DNA of 64,000 bases. Origin: Leguminivora glycinivorella (taxonomy: Eukaryota; Arthropoda; Insecta; Lepidoptera; Tortricidae). The translations under genes were made by a program, and so were the position numbers. The notes beneath the pieces are model-generated. The model had not been told where the DNA came from, did no database searches, and worked only from the letters and a program-made list of their open reading frames with translations. Of this stretch, positions 29,548 through 41,002 are shown one piece after another; the stretch's first letter is position 1, and each line of letters opens with the position of its first letter. The stretch lies in NCBI RefSeq assembly GCF_023078275.1, contig NC_062982.1:23694695-23758694 (forward strand), in the 5' to 3' direction.

Positions 29548-30016
29548 GATTTAAAAAAAAATTTGCAGTATCTTTTAAGTGAGTTGTTCTGAATGGACAA
29601 TTTTTTTTTCAATAATCTAGTTAATAAATAACACTAGTATATTTAACTAAAACTCCCAAATTGAAAGGGACTCCTTTCCATTTTAGCATTTTCGCTCCTG
29701 TAGCGCCTTGAAAGTGTTATGGCGCTTCCACACTGGCTGTTATAAATTTGTGACAAGTACAGCATAATATTAATTCCATCGCGCTGTCCCTGTCACATAA
29801 TGTTATATAACATTGATAACAGCCAGAGTGGGAGCACCACTATGGCGGACGTTGCCAAAGCGATTTTCCTACTGTTATAAGTTTTATATTCGTTCTTCAC
29901 CAGACATTTTTTTTCTAGGTACACCTAAAAATACTTACCAAAGTTTCCTAACTGGTCTTAAACTTGAAAGACGCGGTCATGGACTACTTCTAATTGTTAA
30001 ACTTATCTTAGTCTGT

Positions 30017-30137
30017 TTCCACATTATCCAATCCGATATCGGATGTCGGAAGGATTTCAATGGAAAAAACAAGATGGCGCCTGTAAACTTGGATATCGGT
30101 CCTACATCCGATATCAGATCGGATAATGTGAAAACGC
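30017..30137. mobile_element. Short MITE with CACATTATCC...GATATCGGATGT ends
   Basis: TTCCACATTATCCAATCCGA and its near complement TCGGATAATGTGAAAAC bracket 120 bp containing paired CCGATATCGGATGT motifs. Confidence 0.6.
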
Positions 30138-30689
30138 ACTTAGAGTCATTTTAAGTGTTTCATATTTCGCTTATATTTGTAGGAACAATTCTACAATTAG
30201 TACAATATCGACATATCTGAGCGTACAATTGAGTTTTGTGATATCGAAACTGCTAATGCATGTGTGGACATGTCATTATAAATGTCATAAGTGTCCGCTC
30301 AAATCTTTCAATCAATTTTTCATAGCACAGTGTGGAAGCGTTCGCGAAGCCCGGCCACGACATTGGTCTAAGCATGTCTAACTCATCGGGTGCCAGACTG
30401 ATTTATGAGTCATTGGAATTTGGATTTTATTCTAATTAATCAAATTTCAAATTTGCTTGACGTAATCGGCCGGGAGTCTGGGACGACTCTCCAAAGGATG
30501 TGGGCGACAGCGGGGAGCCGCGGTCATACATTGCAGCGAGACAGATGGGACTGTTCATTCGCACGTATGGTTGCCGCTCACCGCTGTCGCGCTTCGACCA
30601 ATGTCGTGGCCGGGCCGTTAGGAACTCCCACCAAAAGCGAGTTAGCTATGAGAGGCTATGAAACGAACAGTTGCTCCCGTGTAAATAAA
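30138..30689 (+). other. Intergenic with short repeat remains
   Basis: A GC-richer stretch (30460-30620) has a short open frame without a domain. CCCACCAAAAGCGAGTTAGC near 30628 is the left half of a CCACCAAAA-type element, cut by the next feature. Confidence 0.35.
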
Positions 30690-31227
30690 AAACCGGCCAA
30701 GAGCGTGTCGGGCCACGCTCAGTGTAGGGTTCCGTAGTTTTCCGTATTTTTCTCAAAAACTACTGAACTTATCAAGTTCAAAACAATTTTCCTAGAAAGT
30801 CTTTATAAAGTTCTACTTTTGTGATTTTTTTCATATTTTTTAAACATACGGTTCAAAAGTTAGTGGGGGGATGCACTTTTTTTTCCTTTAGGAGCGATTA
30901 TTTCCGAAAATACTAATATTATCGCCAAAACCATCTTAGTAAACCCTTATTCATTTTTAAATACCTATCCAACAATATCTCACACGTTGGGGTTGGAATG
31001 AAAAAAAATATCAGCCCCCACTTTACATGTAGGGGGGGTACCCTAATAAAACATTTTTTTCCAGTTTTTATTTTTGCACTTTGTCGGCGTGATTGAAATA
31101 CATATTGGTACCAAATTTCAGCTTTCTAGTGCTAACGGTTTCTGAGATTATCCGCGGACGGACGGACGGACAGACAGACATGGCGAAACTATAAGGGTTC
31201 CTAGTTGACTACGGAACCCTAAAAAGA
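30690..31227 (+). mobile_element. Complete copy of the CCGGCC/GGGTTCCGTA repeat
   Basis: It runs from AACCGGCCAAGAGCGTGTCG through TAGGGTTCCGTAGTTTTCCG to a GGAC/AGAC microsatellite and ends ACTACGGAACCCTAAAAAG. The GGGTTCCGTAG block near the start and CTACGGAACCC at the end are inverted. Other copies: 12519-12712, 15505-15840 and, as a related subfamily, 53591-54200. It carries no gene; class not determined. Confidence 0.75.
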
Positions 31228-32087
31228 CGCAATGTTATCGCGAGCGAGTTACAGTTCTTCGCCGAGTGATGACCTAGGTATAAATCGCTTGCTCTCTTTT
31301 ACTTACACGGGAGCGATTTGTTTTTTTTTTTTATTAGGGACACCTTACACAGATCAACTTAGCCCCAAACTAAGCAAAGCTTGTACTATGGGTGCTAGCA
31401 CGATATACATACTTAAATAGATAAATACATACTTATATACATAGAAAACATCCACGACTCAGGAACAAACATCTGTGCTCATCATACAAATAAATGCCCT
31501 TTGATATTTGACATTAATAGTGACATTTCCCCATTGTCATAGCAACTAACTATGCCATGCATGTAATACCTGTATGAATGTGATAAAGCTAACCCGTAGT
31601 GATATAATTATAGTCCAGTCATGTTTCATCATGCCAAAGTTATTGTTTAAACAATCAAATTGTTAACTGTAAGATTGCACATAAATAAACATGATCTTGC
31701 ACCGGATTTGACTTTTATTTGTGACGCCCCGCAAAAAAAGGTACCGTATGGCTTAAACTATTATCACAGTATAATAAAAAGTAGTATCGTACAGTATGGC
31801 CACTCCCGCTCCCTGAAAGTGCCGCCCACCCGTTCGGCTACCTCACAGTTACCGCCTGTCAAAAACACGATCCGTCGGCCTGCCATATCTCACTCATACA
31901 AGCATGGTACGCGTTCACCTACACGAGCTTAGACTGTGTGCGTAGGAGCGCGCCTCTTTATATATTTGATCGCCATTGTCCGATGTGTGCTACTTATTAT
32001 TATAGCTATTTATGTGACTGGGCATGACTGGTGCACAATGAGAGCCGTTAAAACACAGAGTGTTATTTTTTTTTATGTTTTTTTTTT
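31228..32087 (+). other. Intergenic, fragments only
   Basis: The first 90 bases hold the right half of a CCACCAAAA-type element (CTCTTTTACTTACACGGGAG). The rest shows no domain-bearing frame. Confidence 0.35.
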
Positions 32088-32290
32088 TCAAAATTTGTAT
32101 TGACGTGATATCATGATTTTAAAATAAAGAAATATGTCATTTGTTGTTACAAAACATTTGGGGTAAATAGGATTTTGGCCACTGTCAGGCTGCGAACAGC
32201 GCCATCTAGATTTAAGCCTAAAAGGTCAATACATTTCAGGGGCCCGCTTTTTTGTATGAGCTTTGTCAGTCCAGTATTAAATCGATTTTC
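32088..32290 (+). mobile_element. Dispersed repeat A (copy 2, uninterrupted)
   Basis: Matches 1520-1925 without the 168-bp insertion, so it is the empty-site counterpart. Confidence 0.6.
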
Positions 32291-32330
32291 CTTGTCGGTC
32301 TTAAGCATATTATAGAGAACTTATGAGTAC

Positions 32331-32394
32331 CCAGGGGGGGGGGGGTCACGTGGTCAATTTGTATGGCCAACCTAAGCTCCAGGGGGGGGGGGGT
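32331..32394 (+). repeat. Two poly-G runs
   Basis: Two runs of about 12 G each, separated by about 40 bases, each preceded by CCAG or TCCAG and followed by GTC. Their lengths may be unreliable in the assembly. Confidence 0.6.
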
Positions 32395-32780
32395 CTGGAT
32401 CCGCGCATGTGCGATGCTACGTAAGCGCCGACCTTCATAAGGTGCCTTTTCCGAAGGAACGACACATTTGTAATCTACGTAAGAGATAAACATGTTGAGT
32501 AAGACCTTGCAACTTGTAAGACCCCCTGCGGCCTAAGTAAGTACATATTTCATCATGTGTGCTGATAATGATATTGATAAGGACGCATTTACTCGCTGTG
32601 TCGTTCAAAACAAACTGTTTGTTATCAAGTAGGCAAGCAATATGGACCCACGTGTCAGGATCTCATCTTGTATCCTTGGAATTGGAAATAAATAAATAAC
32701 TATACTTGCGCGTAAACTAGATTATCCTCTCTATATATAACTCATAAGTCTTATACTGGTATGTACTAAGTCAAGAATAA

Positions 32781-32995
32781 AGCCTCCGCCACACAAAGCG
32801 TTTTGATAGCGTAGCGTTAACGGAGCGCAATGATAGCGGTGCGCCGGACGAATGCTGGCGTTCCGCTCGCAATCCGCGCTCGTTAGTTCCCGCCGGCATC
32901 CGCTGGGCGCAGCGTAAAGCGTTCGTCCGGCGCACCGCTATCATTGCGCTCCGCCTACGCTCTCAAAACGCGCCTGAGTGGCCGAGCTTTAAGCC
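32781..32995. mobile_element. GC-rich inverted-repeat element
   Basis: GCAATGATAGCGGTGCGCCG and GGCGCACCGCTATCATTGC are perfect long inverted arms, with AAGCGTTTTGA / TCAAAACGCG outside. No frame. Confidence 0.7.
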
Positions 32996-33132
32996 CATCT
33001 AAATACCTACATAAAAGAAGAAACTGACTGACTGACATATCAACGCACAGCCGAAACCGCTGGACCTAGAGATTCCACATTTGGCACGTAGGGTAGGTAG
33101 GTAGGGTCCTTATAAGGTGTAGACTAAGAAAG

Positions 33133-33545
33133 GATTTTTCCCCTCACTAGCTCGGAAACACGTGTTTTGTCCTTTAATACCAGCGGGTAAAAACGCACTT
33201 TATCCACTAGTGAGTAAAGTAATTTGACTTTGAATAAAGTCAAATTAACTGCTTTAAAATTGATAAAAGTAGGTGAATCTAGTAATAATGATGATTTACC
33301 AAATGTAACTGGAAGCAGTGATAAACGCATTTTTGCGTTGTAGTTTCCTCGCTATAGTGAGGGGAAAAGTTTTGTGTTACACTCGGGTGCAAATGTATTT
33401 TACTTCTCGTGTGTTAAAAAACGAGCAAGTTCAGGATTCTATTCTCGAACCACTCGCTTCGCTCGTGGTTCAACTATAGAATCCTTTCACTTGCTCGTTT
33501 TTCAATTCCACACTCGGCGTTAAAATACAACTTTGCCCCCTTGTA
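33133..33545 (-). repeat. Arm 1 of a 0.4-kb inverted pair
   Basis: Contains CCCCTCACTAGCTCGGAAAC, AATACCAGCGGGTAAAAACG and GGGTGCAAATGTATTTTAC, then a tail folding on itself (CACTCGCTTCGCTCGTGGTT). It is the reverse complement of 34140-34530 over almost its whole length. Confidence 0.75.
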
Positions 33546-34139
33546 TAACAAATAACTATTTCAAAATTCACATCCTAAGATTCCTAAGGCTCCATCCTAT
33601 AGGGGTCCAAAGTTCAACATTTGAATACGATGTCTTTTAGTAGGTACATAATACGTAGTATCTTATTAGTAGTTTGTGGTAGGTACGAGGGCGAAGCCGC
33701 GGGGAAAAGCTAGTTTATAATAATTATAAAAAAACGTAGGACGGAGAAAACTACACTACTTAGGAGATAATTCACGCCAGAGTACTTACTCTCCTGCGTT
33801 TTTCTCGATCGAGCGATCTGCCTCGTCCGAGGCACATCTATTTGCAAATTTGCCATGCAAGCATATTGCCTCGCGACGTGTTGAGTGTGGACCCACCTTA
33901 TCTAATGTGATTCTACGCATACACTGTTGTGCTATTTTTATACTTCTTTATCAAATATTTCTGTAGATTTCTGTGGAGAGAGATTTATATTTTAAGCAAG
34001 TAAAAACCTATGACAAAATACTTTACTATGTAGCAATGAATAATTGTCTTCTAGGTACTTTATTAACTTTTGCAGTCATTAGGTAGGTCCACACTGACCG
34101 AGCAGCCTCGTGCGGAAATAGTTATTTGGTATTTACAAG
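33546..34139 (+). other. Spacer between inverted arms
   Basis: It holds a small GCCTCGTCCGAGG motif and GTGTGGACCCACC-type sequence that also occurs near 34085 and 34635 in either orientation. No gene seen. Confidence 0.4.
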
Positions 34140-34530
34140 AGGGCATTGTATTTTAACGCAGAGTGTGGAATTGAAAAACGAGCAAGTGAAAGGATCCTAT
34201 AGTTGAACCACGAGCGTAGCGAGAGAGAACTTGCGAGTTTTTTAACACACGAGAAGTAAAATACATTTGCACCCGAGTGTAGCACATAAATTTTCCCCTC
34301 ACTATATCGGGGAAACTACAACGCAAAAAATGCGTTTATCACTGCTTCCAGTAGTTCCACAGGTGGAATCATCTTCATTACTAGATTCACCTACTTTCAT
34401 TCATTTTAAAGCAGTTAATTTGACTTATTCAAGGTCAAATTACTTTACCCACTAGTGGATAAAATGCGTTTTTACCCGCTGGTATTAAAGGACAAAACAC
34501 GTTTTCCGAGCTAGTGAGGGGAAAACGTTT
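34140..34530 (+). repeat. Arm 2 of the 0.4-kb inverted pair
   Basis: The mirror of 33133-33545, with several substitutions and short indels. Similarity is visibly high, so the two copies are related elements in opposite orientation, not an ancient duplication. Confidence 0.75.
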
Positions 34531-34785
34531 ATTATACTTGTGAGTGCACATTTGCCTCACCCGAGCCAATTGGCTCGGCAAGATCAGCCTTTAGTCAGCT
34601 GTTTAAAATAGTGCTCGCGAGGCTACTTGGTGAGTGTGGACCCAAGTGACCCAACTATTCAAGTGTTGCATAAAGAGATGTGAAAACTGGCTATTTAGAA
34701 ATAAAAAATGAAAATATTAACTCTCAATATATTTAAATCTAATCACATTTAAGTTAAATATTAAAACAAAAACTTAACACATTCA

Positions 34786-35295
34786 CTAATGGTCCTTCTC
34801 CGCGTCTGTTTTTAGAAACGTTTCATACTGTTCTTCATTCATCAGCTTAGAGACTTCAGCCGGATCTGACAATTTTAGCTTAAAAAGCCAGCCTTGGTCG
34901 TAACATGAGGTATTGATGAGACCAGGTTTGCTTTCTACTTCTTTGTTTTTCTCGGTAACAGTGCCTGTAACTGGTGAATAGATCTCACTTGCTGCCTTCA
35001 CACTCTCAAGGGCTCCGCATTCATCTCCGGCCTTGATTTCTGTGCCCGGTTCGGGGAGTTGAGCAAACACAACATCGCCGAGAGACTCCTGTGCGTATTT
35101 ACTGATTCCTACAGTGCCAACATTATTTTTAACAACTACCCATTCGTGGCGGTCTGTGAACTTCCTCTCTTCGGAGGCTTCCGTACTGTATTTGTGTCGG
35201 AGCGCACAATAAGACTGTCTGAGAGTAGGTTGGAGAATGGAGCATCTCGAAATGTATTGCTGTGTAGCCAAAAAAATGTGCTTTTGTAGAGCCAT
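34786..35295 (-). CDS. GCSH: Glycine cleavage system H protein, mitochondrial
   Basis: The H protein carries the aminomethyl group on a lipoyl arm between the P, T and L proteins of the mitochondrial glycine cleavage complex. The 169-residue product is of usual length. Residues 1-40 are basic and hydroxylated without acids, as in a mitochondrial presequence; the mature domain starts near ERKFTDRHEWVVV. The lipoylation site is the Lys of ALESVKAASEIYSP (about residue 99). Conserved GTVGISKYAQESLGDVVF and the LINTSCYDQGWLFKLK C-terminal block are intact. The gene has a single exon, no frameshift, and normal codon use. The ATG is the first in frame, right before the presequence. No poly-A or flanking duplication is obvious, so a retrocopy is possible but not shown. 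Confidence 0.95.
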   Translation of the reverse strand: MALQKHIFLATQQYISRCSILQPTLRQSYCALRHKYSTEASEERKFTDRHEWVVVKNNVGTVGISKYAQESLGDVVFAQLPEPGTEIKAGDECGALESVKAASEIYSPVTGTVTEKNKEVESKPGLINTSCYDQGWLFKLKLSDPAEVSKLMNEEQYETFLKTDAEKDH

Positions 35296-36608
35296 GTTTC
35301 TGAAATAGGTGAAAATTCTAGATTTAAAAAGTGAAAATAATATCTACTACAAATCTTGGTGTTGATGTTAACTATTGTGAAGCAACACTGCACAGTGCAC
35401 ATGACTGTGTTGCACAGTTACTTCACTATTAACTGCAGTGTGGATGCACCTTAGAACATTATTGGACAGGTCATGGTTAAATTAAAACTGATGTAATTTG
35501 TATGTATTTGAATTTAGGCTAAGTAATCTGTAGGACCATGTATGAAACACTTAAAAGTTAAATGCTAAACTTTAGAGGATAGACACCAATAACACTCATT
35601 TAAACTACCTAGTTTTCTTTTAATTCACTAATAACAAATGATGTAATCTACAAATAAGATAAATAATTTTAACTATGAACACTGACACAATAAAACTTAA
35701 TTTAAAATCCTTTTAAACATAGTAATGTACTAACCTTAAAATAAAACTTATTAACCAATAAAATATGCACCAATAAAAGCGATTCTTCAGAGAAATATCT
35801 TTAAATAGGACACTAGCAGAGTAACATTGTAAATGCAAGACACTCGGACGCAAACTGACCAGATAACAGCAACGACCACAGATTATCATCACCTATGACA
35901 TTTAGATAACAGATGACCCCGTGAACTGTAAACAGTATGAGTTTACAATCGCCTTAATTACAACTACGAGATAAATAATGGAATAAATTGAGCTTATCTG
36001 AAGGAATAGAAAAATATTTGTTACTTAATATTAATAACTCAACTAAAACTACAATTTACGTCATGCTTATAAGGCTAATGGTTTACATAATTAACGATGT
36101 AAGGGGTCCATTTTTACCATATCAGCTAAGGAACCCTAATAAATTACCTATTTTATAACCTGGCAAACAGAACTCGTCTGTCAACAAGAACCGGGAAAAT
36201 TCCCATTAATTTAGGATTTTTGGGTGCCAGTATAAGCGTAAAGCAAAGACGGCATGTTTTTCTCTTTCCTCTGTGAATAGGTATTTGAAATAAAACAGAG
36301 CTGGGCCAAACTATGAGACACTTCATGAAGCATTCGGCTAAAAAAAGTAACCTAACCTCTTAAGTAAACAAAAAGATTTATTTTAAAGTTAAACAATACC
36401 TTTTAAATGTTTCAAGCTAGAAGACAAATTGCCGGCGAACTTATCACGGCTAGGTATAAATAAAAACTGATAGTATTGGAAAAATATCACGAATTCTGCT
36501 AAGAAACTTAATTTACAAATGTCAGTGTCAACTGTCAAATGTATGACAAAATTGACAACTGAATAAACAGCTATGTGATGCACGGCCAGTTAAAAAGATT
36601 ACACGCTC
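35296..36608 (-). other. Upstream region of GCSH
   Basis: It should contain the GCSH promoter. I see no TATA box that can be trusted, no coding frame with a domain, and no complete repeat. Confidence 0.4.
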
Positions 36609-36746
36609 ATGGCCGAACATCCTGATGATATACAGTCACCGAAGCCTATGGACGCTTACAACTCCAGAAATGTTTCTCTTGCAGATCCTTTAAAAACATG
36701 TGCCTCCTTTTTTGAAGAACCGTACAGTCTGGCAAAAAATGAGTAG
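36609..36746 (+). CDS. Unrecognised short coding-like fragment
   Basis: An ATG (36609) opens 45 codons with a composition like a real protein: HPDDIQSPKPMDAYNSRN and DPLKTCASFFEEP. The last 7 codons lie in a MITE that starts at 36725, so the present stop is not original. After the MITE another open stretch (KIAHQLKGDGISLDKYLH, 36855-36910) follows. I do not recognise either part. It may be a first exon, or the remains of a gene broken by insertions. Confidence 0.3.
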   Translation: MAEHPDDIQSPKPMDAYNSRNVSLADPLKTCASFFEEPYSLAKNE

Positions 36747-36844
36747 AAATTTAAAAATGGCAATATCGAAGTAATTGGTTCGAAAGGGACGGCACTACCA
36801 TGTTGCCACTATTTGATTTCTATTCTTTTTTTTCTGCCAGGCTG
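36725..36844. mobile_element. TA-flanked MITE, 120 bp
   Basis: CAGTCTGGCAAAAAATGAGT and its near mirror TTTTTTTCTGCCAGGCTG lie between TA dinucleotides (36723-36724 and 36845-36846). Confidence 0.7.
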
Positions 36845-36910
36845 TAACATGATTAAAATCGCCCACCAACTGAAAGGCGACGGAATAAGTCTGGATAAGT
36901 ACTTACATAA

Positions 36911-37098
36911 TGAGGAGGCACACTCAAAGATTATGACAGATGGTGCCACCTTATTAGTCCATTGCATAGATAAAGAATTTCATACGTGAGAGCGAGAGGA
37001 TGATATTTTTCTCTCTCTCTCACATATGAATGACTGTGACATGAGAGAAGACGCACAGGCGCCGCCTGGCGGGATAACATGTCCGTGTGCCTCCTCAT
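36911..37098. mobile_element. Inverted-repeat element (TGAGGAGGCACAC)
   Basis: TGAGGAGGCACAC and GTGTGCCTCCTCA bound about 190 bp containing AGCGAGAGGATGATATTT and a CTCTCTCTCTC run. The LINE coding sequence starts right at its right end. Confidence 0.6.
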
Positions 37099-37263
37099 AA
37101 GAACAAAGGTGACCGAGCGGATTGTAACTCGTACCGCGGTATTTCGCTTCTCTCAGTTCCTGGAAAGGTCTTTGCCAGAGTTCTTTTGAACCGCCTTACA
37201 AATCTCTCTGAAGAGATCCTACCCGAAACACAGTTTGGCTTCCGTCCTAATCGGGGTACCTGT
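37099..37263 (+). pseudogene. LINE reverse transcriptase, 5' part, cut by LTR insertion
   Basis: It encodes KNKGDRADCNSYRGISLL and the LPETQFGFRPNRG block, the finger region that precedes motif A in LINE polymerases. The frame stops just inside the inserted LTR. The rest of the same polymerase resumes at 54699, after the 17.4-kb insertion and its CCTGT duplication, in a compatible frame. The 5' end is truncated. Confidence 0.85.
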
Positions 37264-37385
37264 TGTAGTGTATAGGTGTCTCGAGTACATATGGCAGTCG
37301 GTGTCCGAGTGCGATAGAGGACGGACGTGCGGTGTGTATTGGCGAGCCAACCCAATGTAATATAGTGTAATAGCGTGACATTACA
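37264..37385 (+). repeat. 5' LTR of the large derivative
   Basis: 122 bp, TG...CA ends. It starts inside a LINE reverse transcriptase frame, right after CCTGT. Confidence 0.92.
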
Positions 37386-37387
37386 AG

Positions 37388-37405
37388 TGGCGACGAGGAT
37401 GGGAT
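37388..37405 (+). other. Primer-binding site for tRNA-Ser
   Basis: TGGCGACGAGGATGGGAT: TGG pairs with the CCA tail and the rest with the acceptor/T-arm strand of tRNA-Ser(GCU). Position, two bases from the LTR, is the normal one. The match is from memory of the tRNA sequence. Confidence 0.8.
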
Positions 37406-38949
37406 AGAAACATAAGTAACATAACCTATAAAATCGAGTAACGATGCACCGTTATCTTTTTGTAAACAGGTTTGGTTACCTGCCGTTTTAAATTACTGGC
37501 ATTCTTAGTAGTTTCGGAACGTAATGAAGCTAAATGAAAGTGTTCATTAAATACTACAAAGCGAAATGATTATAATGGCAGTTTTTCAAGAATTAAGTCA
37601 AAACCAAATAAAAATAAATGAAATGTTATTTCTTTCAACCGTGCGAATTTAAAACCTTAAGCAGGTAACCGAACGATGCAATTAATAAAATGTTTGAGGC
37701 AATTGACAACATACGGCCAGCCTTCCTAGATTGTCATGCCTATATAGGTGTTGGTGTGTGGCTCCTACCTACCTAGTAAACGGTTTGGTTACCTACCTAG
37801 ATTGCAAAATGTTTTTAGGTACCAAAATGTTATTTGAGTTTATGTGTAGTGGGTTTATAAAATTGATTTATTACATAAATCACAGCCCGGAATCATTACA
37901 ATATTATAATTTCCGTCCAACCAAAAGAAATGATATTTATTTTTAATTAGTGAAGTTACCATCTACCTGTTGGTTGGTTTAATACACAAAATTATGTGAT
38001 GTTGCTAAATTTATGAATGGTTAAGCTATTTACCTAAATAAGGCATTTACTTGAATGATAAAATGTTGTACAACCATCACACTATATGTCCTATGGTAGC
38101 ATTAGTCGATGTTTGAGAGTAAGGTGAAAACCAAAACAAACTAGATAAATACTTACCTAAGTATACTTCCTTACAGGGGTGAATTTACGTAAAAGTAACG
38201 TAAGTCACGACTTCATTAAGTGGTTATTTGAACTACAGCTGCAAATGAAAGGATCTATGCATATGTCGGGAAAGTAACACTTATTTAGAGATAGATTATC
38301 ACTTGAACGTGAATCTTTTGAATTGATTGAACATGCCATAAAATCGTGACTAATACTCTTGTCGCGGATTGACTTACGTAAACATTCCTAACGCCGATTT
38401 CGAGCAGTTTTATCTGAGTATTTAATTACTTAAAAACCAGAAAACCAGATGGGTTCACATTAAGTGCTAAATATACCTACTTATAATAAATAAAGAAATA
38501 TACACCCTGTTGTTATTGGATTACGTTAACTTAAAAAAAAAAAGATTCATTACATCAAATACAATTAATTTATCTATGAAACTAGCGTCGTAATTCTTGC
38601 GGTTATCGAGTTAAAAAAAAAAGTGCTGAACAAAACAATTCCTAATGTTATTTGTTTTGACATATGCCGTCAATCACTTGACTCTAATTTGAAAGTTATT
38701 CTTAAGGGTCTCTCACAATAATAAATTAATTTATTATGTATGAAAAGGATGAACATTTTTTATTGCATATTTACCTAAAAGTGATATACAGGATGGTTCT
38801 TGATAATGAACCTAACGACGTGTCAAATTTAACGAAAAAAAAAACACGGTATAGAACAAAAAAAAAACACATTTTTGAAGCACTTATGATAAGCAGTTTC
38901 CATCTGAGTATTAAATTACTTTGTCAGTAAAGTCGGCAGAAAAAAAGAG

Positions 38950-39345
38950 GCATTAAACGGAGGTGCAACTCTGTACATTCAATTGTATCGACCATTTAAT
39001 TGGCACCTAAGTACTATGAAATTTTATGCCATTTGTGGCTGAAAATAAGGCATTAAATTGCGAATTTGGAAACAGCACATGGAGGTGCACTCTGTACATT
39101 CAATTGTATTGTTTAGTATCGACCATTTAATTGGCATCTAAATACTATGAAGTTTTATGCCATTTGTGGCTGAAAATAAGGCATTAAATTGCGAATTTGC
39201 AAACCGCACATGGAGGTCCACTCTGTACATACAATTGTATTGTTTAGTTTCGACCATTTAATTGGCACTTAAATACTAAGAAATTTTATGCCATTTGTGG
39301 TTGAAAATAAGACATTAAATTGCGAAGTTGGATACAGCAGATAAT
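38950..39345 (+). repeat. 131-bp tandem triplication in the leader of the large derivative
   Basis: CGACCATTTAATTGGCA occurs at about 38989, 39120 and 39251, each followed by TGCCATTTGTGG and AGGCATTAAATTGCGAA. The first unit lacks about 10 bases present in the others. Confidence 0.8.
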
Positions 39346-39789
39346 ACTGATCATTAAATTGTTATAAACAGTAGTTAAATAGCAATAAGAAAAAAAAACT
39401 GAACATTGAATTATTGCAAATATCAGTTTAATGATAATAACCTAAACACGAAGTAAATTACGGTTATACTGGTTGAACGTGCGCTTAAATGACGCTTAGA
39501 TCAGATGATAAATACTATCTGAGCCTTCAATTGTCATAATAGTAGATTGACGTCGGTCAATAAATATCATTAAATTGAGACCGAAATAAATTACACATAT
39601 GAAAGAAAAAATACCAAGGCCTCCAGTGCCTGAGAGTCTGAGACAACTACCCCAGTAAAACACTCAAGTACAATGACTGAGTACTTTGAGATAGCATAAG
39701 TTGAAATATTTTCAATATAATATATTTTGACTTGTGTTAGTTAGAATCATTAAATTGATTGGGTACAGGTTGCCCCAAGAAAGTCCAGT

Positions 39790-40134
39790 ATGGCTTCTTA
39801 ATTGTCGTTGGAGGCATTTGACAGCGAAGGTGATCCTACATCAGTAGGAGTTCGGTGGGAGCGCTGGAAAAGAGCACTCTTTATATACCTAGATGGCGCT
39901 AACGTCAATCAGAGTGAAAAGAGTGAAAAAAAAAAAAAGACAGTGCATTGGTTTGACATTGCATTGTATATAAAAAAAACACGTAGTGGTGCAGCTGAAT
40001 TGAATAAAATTAAGCGAACGCTTGATACATTTCAACAACGCGGAAAAAAAAACAAGTTGCTAACTCTGCTTACCGTCAACAAGGCTTTGTCAGTATGGGT
40101 GACCTCAAGAGAAAGACATGCCTATTTAAGTTGA
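39790..40134 (+). pseudogene. Ty3-like gag remnant with stop at codon 4
   Basis: ATG at 39790 is followed by a TAA at 39799, then an open frame of 110 codons. It starts with FDSEGDPTSVGVRWERWKRA, the usual N-terminal Gag block of many insect Ty3-type elements (F-D-x-x-G-D-P-x-S-x-G-x-R-W-x-x-W). After about 35 residues it becomes lysine-rich and unlike Gag. No protease, RT or integrase follows. The early stop and missing zinc knuckle imply it is not functional. Confidence 0.6.
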
Positions 40135-41002
40135 TCTATGATAGATTTTCAAAGACAATCTACGTCAGTTGAAAATCATTACAAAAAATATATTGGTACT
40201 GAAGGTACTCGATATCAGTTAGGGTAATAGGTACATACTGCAGAGATTCATGTAGGTGAATCTCATACAAGTCAGGTATCCAGTTAAAACAAATAAACTA
40301 ATGGATCTGTGAGCCTCTATTGAACTAATATAGAAAAAAAATAAGAAATAAAAATGCTGAACTTGTTTGCGTAATTTCACGGGAGGATATTGAAATGTGG
40401 TCTCTCTTTCGTGAATACATATTAAAGATTTTCCAAGCGAACTAGTAACCTAAGTTTGTAAATTTATAAAATAAATCTCACTAGTGACCTTATTTCGTCT
40501 GGTCAAGAAAATGAACAAAAGGACAACAATCAGCGGCTGAATCAGCTTTGTCTGTAGTGATTGTAAAATGTTAAATAATCACAGATTTCAATGCTTCACG
40601 TCAATTATCTAGGTACCTAACTACTTACAATGCACATTATTAAGAGGTTAGGGAACATGATTCTATATATAAATGGATTGATAGACGGATGTGAAGTTAA
40701 GGGTACAACTGAGAGAAATTTGCCTTGTGAATCTAACAAACTCGTCTTGTTGCGTGTTTATCTGTTTGAAACAATAGTATTTTAGTAAAGGGAATAAATC
40801 ACAATATTGATGATACAAGTCGAATTTGTACGAACCAAACAACAAGGTCAAACTTGTTAAAATATATTTTATTGAATCAGCTAAACATATGTTTAAAACA
40901 ATATGTGACATGTGCTTTTACAAAATCGACTTGTTGGTTTAAATAAAAGATTGGTTCAAAAAAAAAAAAACAAAACAATAATATTTCCTCCCACGAACGC
41001 TC

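Noticed and set aside
30405..30737. 110-codon frame at 30.4 kb
   Set aside because: It runs from a CCACCAAAA-type element into the CCGGCC repeat, so it crosses an insertion boundary and cannot be an old gene.
39790..40134. A host gene at 39.8 kb
   Set aside because: The N-terminal block matches Gag of Ty3-type elements and it lies in an LTR-bounded insertion.
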